A stretch of DNA of 64,000 nucleotides from Sinomonas terrae (GTDB taxonomy: Bacteria > Actinomycetota > Actinomycetes > Actinomycetales > Micrococcaceae). Positions 26,030 to 31,869 of the stretch are shown piece after piece. The position numbers and the translations under genes are program-made. How positions within the stretch are numbered: position 1 is the stretch's first letter; each line of letters opens with the position of its first letter. The DNA is taken from contig NZ_JAKZBV010000001.1 in the NCBI RefSeq assembly GCF_022539255.1, positions 4,154,001-4,218,000 on the forward strand, given 5' to 3'. The notes under the pieces were generated by a model, which was given only the letters and a program-made list of their open reading frames with translations, was not told the DNA's origin and did not search any database.

Positions 26030-26864
26030 GGGTGGTTCCCTTCTGCTGGTTCTGCTGGTGGATGTCGAAGATGGCTGTGGCCCCTTCGGCGGTGAACTCC
26101 GGGGTGAGCGCCGAGGCTTTCTTGCGCCCGGGCTTGCCGTTGTCGGAGCGCCTCATCTTGTAGCTCCACCCGTCACGATGCGTGACCGCGAGCGTGACGC
26201 CGTGCTCCTCGAGCACACGCTCGAATGCCTGCTGGTCGACTGAGCGGGGGTCGGAAAGGGCCTCGTAGACCCGGTCGCCGACGGTCTGCTCGAACCCTCC
26301 GGACACGAAGGCCTCACGGCGGAATTCCCAGTCGGGCTTGGGCTGCTCCGGGTCGGGGAGCACTCGCAGCCCCTCGGTGCGCATGAGGTCGTCGTTCAGC
26401 TGCCGGAGGCCGTGCTTCCAGCTGGTGTAGCGCTGGAGGGACTTCCCCGTAAGGTTGTCGTGGTTGGCCACGAGGATGTGCGCATGGGCGTGGCGACCGG
26501 CCGAATCCGCGTGCACGACGATGAGGTAGTCGGCGGTGTGCATTCGCTCGGCGAGCTTGACCGCGACATCCAGGACACGGTCCAGGTCGTCGGGGTCGGC
26601 GACATCGAACTCATCAGGAGAGAAGGCGAGTACGTAGGACTGGAGCTCGACCCTGCGGCTGTGGACGGCGGCCACCATCTCGGTTCGTTCGATGAACGCC
26701 GCCGGCGAGGCTCCGTGGTCGCCGGCAACCGAGATGGCGAAGGCCGCGGCGCGGGTCTGGGCGGCCCCGATGAGTTCCGCTCGGCGCTCCCTCGAGTTCC
26801 CGTAGAGGACGTAGTTCACGGCGCCTGCCGCATCACGGGACGACCGGACGTTGACCGTGCTCAT
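25659..26864 (-). CDS. mobA: relaxase (mobilization nuclease)
   Basis: A 401-codon frame. The N-terminal relaxase domain (about residues 1-190) begins MSTVNVRSSRDAAGAVNYVL, with candidate nicking Tyr residues at 17 and 20. It carries the HUH-type metal motif in HADSAGRHAHAHILVANHDN. Such enzymes nick oriT and pilot single-stranded DNA during conjugation. The start ATG overlaps the mobC stop by 4 nt. From about residue 270 the frame runs through the coiled-coil gene's sequence and is Arg/Glu-rich and of low complexity, so either the tail is a true overlap or the relaxase has an unusual C-terminus. Confidence 0.78.
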   Translation of the reverse strand: MSTVNVRSSRDAAGAVNYVLYGNSRERRAELIGAAQTRAAAFAISVAGDHGASPAAFIERTEMVAAVHSRRVELQSYVLAFSPDEFDVADPDDLDRVLDVAVKLAERMHTADYLIVVHADSAGRHAHAHILVANHDNLTGKSLQRYTSWKHGLRQLNDDLMRTEGLRVLPDPEQPKPDWEFRREAFVSGGFEQTVGDRVYEALSDPRSVDQQAFERVLEEHGVTLAVTHRDGWSYKMRRSDNGKPGRKKASALTPEFTAEGATAIFDIHQQNQQKGTTHGTRRPAPAGAAGLDAVDSVGAVERRGHRRGERADEGRERPEGASAGRDRGDGQGRGEEGPAADLAALRQHVVAERENREQAERDREDARRVLAQSRRKELQRRLEQLGPRGSEEPADHGFGS

Positions 26865-27517
26865 GACGCGGTCCTGTCGCCGAGGGAGGCACGGACCGCA
26901 TCGACGGCAGCCCGCACCTGACGGAGCAGACCATCGTCGAGCCCCGAGAGGTCTCCGCCGTTGACGGCCCGGAGGGCCTGATTGAGATTCCGACCGACCC
27001 GGCGAAGCTGTTCCACAGCCGTCGCAAGCTCCGGCTGAGGCGACGCGGGCGCCGCCAGATGCATCCGTGAGACCTCATCCCTTCGGGCGTCCAGAGCATC
27101 GAGGACGACCCCGCGCACCCAGGCGCTCGGCTTGACGCCGAGCACCTGGGCACGGCGCCGGATCGCTTCGCGCTCCGTCTCCGTGAGCCGTACGTCCAAC
27201 GAGACCCGGCGACGCTGACGGGTGGTCTCGTTGGACGTACGGCTGTGCCTACGCGGGAGGGACAACGGATGCAGGCCAGCAGGGTTTTTGTCGGACATTT
27301 CGCTGGCGCTCACGTCCGACAGAAACCGCTGGCCCTCGTCCTCGCTCGCTGCGCTCCCTGCGGGCGAGGGGGAGATTGGACCCGGTCCGCGGTCACTGGA
27401 CCTGGCATAGGAAGCCTCCGCGAACTCCTTCTTGAGCAGCGCAGCCTGGTCCTCCACGAACCGCCTGCCGGCCAGTTGCGCGGTTGCCAGTGCAGCGTCG
27501 AAACGGGCCGCGGGCAT
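26861..27517 (-). CDS. mobC: MobC-like relaxosome accessory protein
   Basis: A 218-aa protein. The C-terminal half is a MobC/ribbon-helix-helix domain: RRVSLDVRLTETEREAIRRR, AQVLGVKPSAWVRGVVLDAL, and ELATAVEQLRRVGRNLNQAL. These proteins bind near oriT and help the relaxase nick. The first 90 residues are unusual and are encoded by DNA full of perfect hairpins (27186-27410). The start overlaps the stop of the 67-aa ORF by TGATG, and its own stop overlaps the relaxase ATG, so the three genes are translationally coupled. Confidence 0.75.
   Translation of the reverse strand: MPAARFDAALATAQLAGRRFVEDQAALLKKEFAEASYARSSDRGPGPISPSPAGSAASEDEGQRFLSDVSASEMSDKNPAGLHPLSLPRRHSRTSNETTRQRRRVSLDVRLTETEREAIRRRAQVLGVKPSAWVRGVVLDALDARRDEVSRMHLAAPASPQPELATAVEQLRRVGRNLNQALRAVNGGDLSGLDDGLLRQVRAAVDAVRASLGDRTAS
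27186..27244. repeat. perfect 21-bp inverted repeat in mobC, candidate oriT element
   Basis: AGCCGTACGTCCAACGAGAC plus C at 27186-27206 is repeated in inverse at 27224-27244, with a 17-nt spacer. A second pair, TGTCGGAC/GTCCGACA, follows near 27290-27325, also with a 17-nt spacer. A third, CCTCGC/GCGAGG, lies near 27340-27370. The position inside mobC next to a relaxase gene suggests an oriT or accessory-protein binding region. Confidence 0.5.
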
Positions 27518-27720
27518 CAGGCGGCACCACCCAGGATGACGACCAGCCGATCACGCGATGCCGTGGAGAGCCGAGGGGCAGCTGCCCTGACGCACTTCAT
27601 GGCAGCCTCAACCTCAACCTGCGGCGGAAAGGTCTTGATAGGGCCGCGGAGGCCTGCGGTCGTTTCCGTGGAGGGATTTGAGTGGACCGTGAGGTCGCAG
27701 GCCAAGATGGCGGTGGACAT
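27517..27720 (-). CDS. small protein upstream of mobC, 67 aa
   Basis: It starts MSTAILACDLTVHSNPSTET behind CAGGAG with 5-nt spacing. The remainder reads TTAGLRGPIKTFPPQVEVEA and RAAAPRLSTASRDRLVVILG. It ends with TGATG shared with the mobC start, so it is the first gene of the mobilization operon. No family is recognised. An 18-bp near-palindrome lies just before its ribosome binding site and may control the operon. Confidence 0.55.
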   Translation of the reverse strand: MSTAILACDLTVHSNPSTETTAGLRGPIKTFPPQVEVEAAMKCVRAAAPRLSTASRDRLVVILGGAA

Positions 27721-27727
27721 AGTTCTC

Positions 27728-27745
27728 CTGCAGTACGTTCTGCAG
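27728..27745 (-). promoter_or_regulatory. near-palindromic operator before the mob operon
   Basis: CTGCAGTACGTTCTGCAG is symmetric except for one base pair. It covers or directly precedes the ribosome binding site of the 67-aa gene. A repressor (possibly MobC or the 67-aa protein) could bind here to control the operon. This is inferred from position and symmetry. Confidence 0.45.
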
Positions 27746-28777
27746 GTAGAGAGCCTCGCGCAACATCTCAGCTGATCAAAGCGAGGAGAGCCACCAGCCG
27801 GGAACTGATTCCCTAACCCTTGTTTCTGTCTTCGGGCTACCTTTTGTCTGACATTTACCCTAATGCCCGCTGCCTGAATTTGCAAGTGCCACGTCCTCGA
27901 CGGTATCGCTAGGAAGGGACCCGAATGTGGCCCGGATTCGGGCCTCTTCAGGATGCGTATTGACCAAAAATGGCCCAGCGTTTTGATGACCATTACGCAA
28001 CGGCCAATGTCGGCCCGATTCAGACCCAGAATTTGGCCGAAAATGACCAGGAATGGGCCGCCAATCTGAGGGTGGCCCAAGATTGGCTACTTACTAGCCG
28101 AAAACGGCCCACCGTTGCCCCGCAGTCTACCGACGGCCAACAATCTGTCGCCGTTCCACGCTCACAGCACTTGTCAGAGGCCGATGTGGGCAAAGAGCCG
28201 CTTCCTGGCCCCTCTGGAGATTCCGACCTGACGTGGAACGGTTCCCTGCCGGAAAGGGCATCTGCCCGCGCACAGGAGCAGGCGCCCCTTCCGCACATGT
28301 ATGTCCGGAAGGGTCCGGAAGGGGTCCGGAAACCTCACTCGGTCCGGAATTCAATTTCTGCTGATATCTGAGACTCTTCAAGACTCGAAGAGGACAGGTT
28401 CCGGAAGTTCCGGAGCATCTAAGGTGGATCGGAGATGTAAGGAACTGAGCGAACCTTACACTTCCTGCGATCTTCCGGAACTTCCGGAACCCAGACCACT
28501 TACGGCGCAGGAATCCATTGATAAACCAACGAAGGCGGGTGGTTCCGAGAGTAGTTCCGCGTGCACAGAACGACGGATCTTCGGAACCTCTCGGAACTCG
28601 ACCACCGCGCACCCTGAACGTCTTCCGACTCGGCGATCTCCGTTCCGGCCCCCGAGCGGAACCCGACGCCGCCCCGCAGCTTAGGAGGCTCAGTGAAAAG
28701 ACGATCCAGCACAGCAATTGCCGGAACTGTGCAAAGACACCGTTCCGGCACTCCTGTCGCACCGGGCCATCACCACC
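27746..28777. other. repeat-rich intergenic tract, candidate replication or transfer origin
   Basis: About 1 kb with no convincing gene, and more AT-rich than its surroundings. From 27929 to 28138, GGCC occurs ten times, many separated by about 10, 20 or 30 bp. From 28304 to 28491, TCCGGAA repeats, ending in an 18-bp perfect inverted repeat (28397-28414 and 28474-28491). An AGGAGG plus GTG at 28682-28695 marks the start of a gene cut by the second IS21 element. Iteron-type plasmid or ICE origins look like this, but no initiator gene is adjacent. Confidence 0.5.
28397..28491. repeat. 18-bp perfect inverted repeat with nested hairpin
   Basis: GGTTCCGGAAGTTCCGGA (28397-28414) is mirrored by TCCGGAACTTCCGGAACC (28474-28491). 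Inside the 59-nt spacer TGTAAGG (28436-28442) pairs with CCTTACA (28454-28460). Each arm is itself made of overlapping TTCCGGAA palindromes. Such nested symmetry suggests protein binding sites at an origin. Confidence 0.65.
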
Positions 28778-28937
28778 TGTCGACCGCCACGGAATTCCCC
28801 AGGGCTTTCGCCACGGAATTCCCCAGTGCCTGATGCGATGGTAGCCGGACGACGGCGTGAGCAGGGAGCCCTGAGAGTGCCTCGCTGACGGCTTTGGCGG
28901 CGCCTGTTTAGGGCAGGCGTTTCTGTCCTGTTCTGGG

Positions 28938-29723
28938 TCAGTGCGTGGCGGGTCGTCGCCGCGCCCGGTAGGAGCCGGCCTGGATGGTGATCTGGTAGGC
29001 GTTGTTGACGAGCCGGTCCAGGAGGGACTCGGCGACGACCTGGTTCGGGAACAGGGGGTACCACTCCTGGGGTGCCCGGTTGGTGGTGACGACGATGGAG
29101 CGGGCGGGGCGCTCGTTGACGATCTCGTAGAGGTCGTCGCCCTGGGCCGGGGTGAACTCGCGCATCGCGAAGTCGTCCAGGATCAGCAGGTCGGGCTTGG
29201 TGTAGGCGCGCAGGCGATGGGCCCAGCTCCCGTCCGCGTGCCCGCCGGCGAGGTCGGCCAGGACCCGGGAGGTGGCGGCGAACCGGACGGTGTGCCCGGC
29301 CCGGATGGCCTGGTGCCCGAACGCGGTGGCGATGTGGGTCTTGCCGGAGCCGACGGCGCCGCTGATGATCACGTGCTGGCCGGTGCGGACCCATTCGGCG
29401 TTGGCGAGGTCGCGGATCCGGGCGGCGGGGATGCCGGGGTCGGCGGTGAAGTCGAAGTTCTCGATCCTGCCGTCGGATTCGAACTTCGCGGCCCTGGTGC
29501 GCCGCTCCAATGCCGCGGAGTCGCGGCGGTTGATCTCGTCCAGGCACAGGGCCTGGAGGAAGTCCAGGAACCCGAGCTGGCCCTCGGCGGCTTGGGCGAG
29601 CCGGTTCTCGAGGGAGTCGAGCATCCCGGAGAGGCGCAGGGTGCGCAGGGAGGCGGCGAGCTGGGTGCGGTCGGCTCCCGCGGGGCTTGGAAGGGCCGGG
29701 GCGGTGCTGGGCGTGGTGGTCAT
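28938..29723 (-). CDS. istB: IS21-type helper ATPase IstB (copy B)
   Basis: A 261-aa AAA+ ATPase. The N-terminal helical part reads LAASLRTLRLSGMLDSLENR. It has Walker A GAVGSGKTH, Walker B LLILDDFAMREF, and the sensor region IVVTTNRAPQEWYPLF. It ends LLDRLVNNAYQITIQAGSYR. It lies 80 bp after istA rather than overlapping it. It is needed with IstA for transposition. Full length. Confidence 0.93.
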   Translation of the reverse strand: MTTTPSTAPALPSPAGADRTQLAASLRTLRLSGMLDSLENRLAQAAEGQLGFLDFLQALCLDEINRRDSAALERRTRAAKFESDGRIENFDFTADPGIPAARIRDLANAEWVRTGQHVIISGAVGSGKTHIATAFGHQAIRAGHTVRFAATSRVLADLAGGHADGSWAHRLRAYTKPDLLILDDFAMREFTPAQGDDLYEIVNERPARSIVVTTNRAPQEWYPLFPNQVVAESLLDRLVNNAYQITIQAGSYRARRRPATH

Positions 29724-29804
29724 GGTGGTTCTCCTCTTCGTCGTGATGGGCGCGCGCCCCCGGCCGGCACGCCGGCCGGGGGCATGCGTTCGCGTCTGCG
29801 GGGT

Positions 29805-31328
29805 TCAGCTGGCGGTGAAGGCGCCGGGGCCGCGGAGGTAGGCGCCGGCGCCGTTGTCGCCGTTGGAGCGCACGGGCAGGACGGTCACGCCTGCGGTCAG
29901 GAGGCCCCGGACGGTCTTCAGGGTCGGGTCCCCGGCCGCGATCGCCGCGGCGCAGGCGGTCTCCACCGCCTCGGGGCGGTGGGTGCCGGCGAGGCGGATG
30001 ATGCCCTGCGCGGCGCGGATCCGGTGCACCGCCGGCTCCTCCAGCAGCCCCTCGACCAGGGCCGCGGCGGCAGGGCCGATCAGGGAAGAATTCTCCCGGC
30101 ACCATGCCGCGTCCCGGGTGAAGAACCCTGCGGCCGCGGGCGGGTAGTCGGACAGGTCGGTCTGGCGTCCCTTGGCGATCCTGGGGTGGACCTTCGCGAT
30201 CGCCCCGTCGAGGTGGAACTCGACCGTCGTGCCGCTCAGCCGCACGTCCAGGCGGGTCCCGACGAGCTGGTAGGGCACCGAGTAGAGCACCCCCTTGACC
30301 GAGGCGTGGCAGTCCGATCCGACCATGGCGGTGCGCCACTCGGCGGGCTCGAGCCTGCGGGGCGGCAGCGGGACCAGGGCCGGGCGCTCCACCGCGGCCA
30401 GGACCTCCCAGGACGTCTGCCCGGCCAGGGCCCTGGGCTTGTGGGCCCCGGCGACGTCGCGGCACCACCGCACGGCCTCGGCGCGCATCTGCGCCATCGA
30501 GGTGAAGGACCTGCCGGCCCAGAACGAGCCGCGCACGTACTGGACCATCCGCTCCACGTGCGGCTTGTCCTTGGGCCTGTTCCCCCTGGCCGGGTCCAGC
30601 AGGGTCCCGTAGTGCTCGGCCAGCTCGGCGTAGGCCCGGTTGAGCTTGGGGTCGTAGAGGTCGGGCCTGATGACCCCGGCCTTGAGGTTGTCCGAGGTGA
30701 TCCGGCGCGGGACGCCCTCGAAGAGCTCGAACGCGGCCACGTGCGCGTTCGTCCACACCGTCTGGTCCATCCGGGTCGTGGGATAGACGAAGGGCAGCTT
30801 CGAGAACGGCAGCGTGAGCACGAACGCCCACACCCGGTGGCCCCTGCCGGTCTCCGGGTCGCGCCAGTGCCCGAGCATGCCATAGTCGACCTCGCCGAGC
30901 TCTCCCGGCGCGGACGGGGGCTTGAGCACCGTGGGCTTCCGCCCCGCCCGCCCGGCATCGGGCAGGGTCGCGGCCAGCCAGCGGTAGAACGAGCGCTGCG
31001 AGGCGTTCACCCCGTGCTCGTCCACGAGGCGCTGGTGGACCACGGCCCCGGCGACCCCGGCCTCCAGCTGCTCCCTGACCCACTCGATGCGGGCGTCGAA
31101 CTCCGGCCAGGAGACCTGCCGCAGCCTCCCGTCCACCACCGTCGGGAACCAGCCCGCGACCATGTCCCGCCACTCCTCGGCGTTCAGCCCGAGCCCCGGG
31201 GACAGGCCCTCGGCCTCGGCCGGGGCAAGGTACTTCGCCACAGTCTTGCGGTCCATGCCCAACGACACTGCCAGCTCGCTCTTCGAGCGGCCCGCGTCCC
31301 AGTGCATGAACAGTTCGATCAGATCCAT
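29805..31328 (-). CDS. istA: IS21-type transposase IstA (copy B)
   Basis: A 507-aa DDE transposase. It begins MDLIELFMHWDAGRSKSELA with a helix-turn-helix (SLGMDRKTVAKYL). The catalytic residues are probably D148 (GELGEVDYG), D213 (RRITSDNLK) and E259 (DKPHVERMV). A C-terminal Mu-type beta domain follows (YSVPYQLVGTRLDVRLSG). The ATG at 31328 lies about 10 nt after AGGAG. Full length and probably active. Confidence 0.93.
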   Translation of the reverse strand: MDLIELFMHWDAGRSKSELAVSLGMDRKTVAKYLAPAEAEGLSPGLGLNAEEWRDMVAGWFPTVVDGRLRQVSWPEFDARIEWVREQLEAGVAGAVVHQRLVDEHGVNASQRSFYRWLAATLPDAGRAGRKPTVLKPPSAPGELGEVDYGMLGHWRDPETGRGHRVWAFVLTLPFSKLPFVYPTTRMDQTVWTNAHVAAFELFEGVPRRITSDNLKAGVIRPDLYDPKLNRAYAELAEHYGTLLDPARGNRPKDKPHVERMVQYVRGSFWAGRSFTSMAQMRAEAVRWCRDVAGAHKPRALAGQTSWEVLAAVERPALVPLPPRRLEPAEWRTAMVGSDCHASVKGVLYSVPYQLVGTRLDVRLSGTTVEFHLDGAIAKVHPRIAKGRQTDLSDYPPAAAGFFTRDAAWCRENSSLIGPAAAALVEGLLEEPAVHRIRAAQGIIRLAGTHRPEAVETACAAAIAAGDPTLKTVRGLLTAGVTVLPVRSNGDNGAGAYLRGPGAFTAS

Positions 31329-31525
31329 CGCTGCCACACTCCTACGCGCCAAACCACGAACCCCGCCTCCGGCCCGACCATCGGACCCGAGGCAAGGCTC
31401 TCGGACAAGGCACCGGCGGCGCGTGACGTCATCCCCATGGGAATTCCGTGGCGAACCACCGCTCAAGGTGGGGAAATCCGTGGCGAGAACCGACCTACGA
31501 GTGAGGAATTACGCGGCGGACGACA

Positions 31526-31754
31526 CACCACCAAGGTCGCGCAGCGGATCCGCGCCCAGTGCTTGGACGTCGGCATCGCACCGGCGGGGCTGGGCTACCG
31601 TCCGTCCAAGTTCGGCTTTGCCGAGGGCAATTACTGCTGGGCCGCCTTCCTCGAAATCAACGGGTCGGTCTGCTCGGCCCGGCGAGGCCTTCTCGGCCTC
31701 GGACCGAGACCTCCGCCAGGCCATCCTCCGCACCGGCGTCAGCGTGAGCTGAGA
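31526..31754 (+). pseudogene. 3' remnant of a gene interrupted by IS21 copy B
   Basis: After the target duplication one frame reads KVAQRIRAQCLDVGIAPAGL, GYRPSKFGFAEGNYCWAAFL and EINGSVCSAR. One base off, it continues GEAFSASDRDLRQAILRTGV to a stop at 31750. The pattern looks like a real protein tail with a single frameshift near 31682. The 5' end lies left of the element, probably starting at the GTG at 28693 behind AGGAGG, but its frame does not match cleanly. No family is recognised. Confidence 0.4.
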
Positions 31755-31869
31755 GGCGCCTCCGCCAGGGTCAAATCCCCCTCTTCGCACGCCCACGGCT
31801 GACTCGACTCACCAAGCCAGTGCCGACCGGGCCCGGCTTTGGCGGCGGGGGCAGGACAGCGTCTGAGGG

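Larger units (their letters stand above)
28778..31525 (-). mobile_element. IS21-family element, copy B
   Basis: 2748 bp flanked by a perfect 7-bp target duplication CACCACC (28771-28777 and 31526-31532). The ends begin TGTCGACCGCCACGGAATTC (left) and, inverted, TGTCGTCCGCCGCGTAATTC (right). Internal repeats of CGCCACGGAATTCCCC occur at each end. It carries istB and istA, both intact. It is unrelated in sequence to the IS21 copy at 419-2999. Confidence 0.95.

Noticed and set aside
27970..28371. 133-codon plus-strand frame in the repeat tract
   Set aside because: There is no ribosome binding site, the composition follows the GGCC and TCCGGAA repeats, and the structure is better explained as noncoding.
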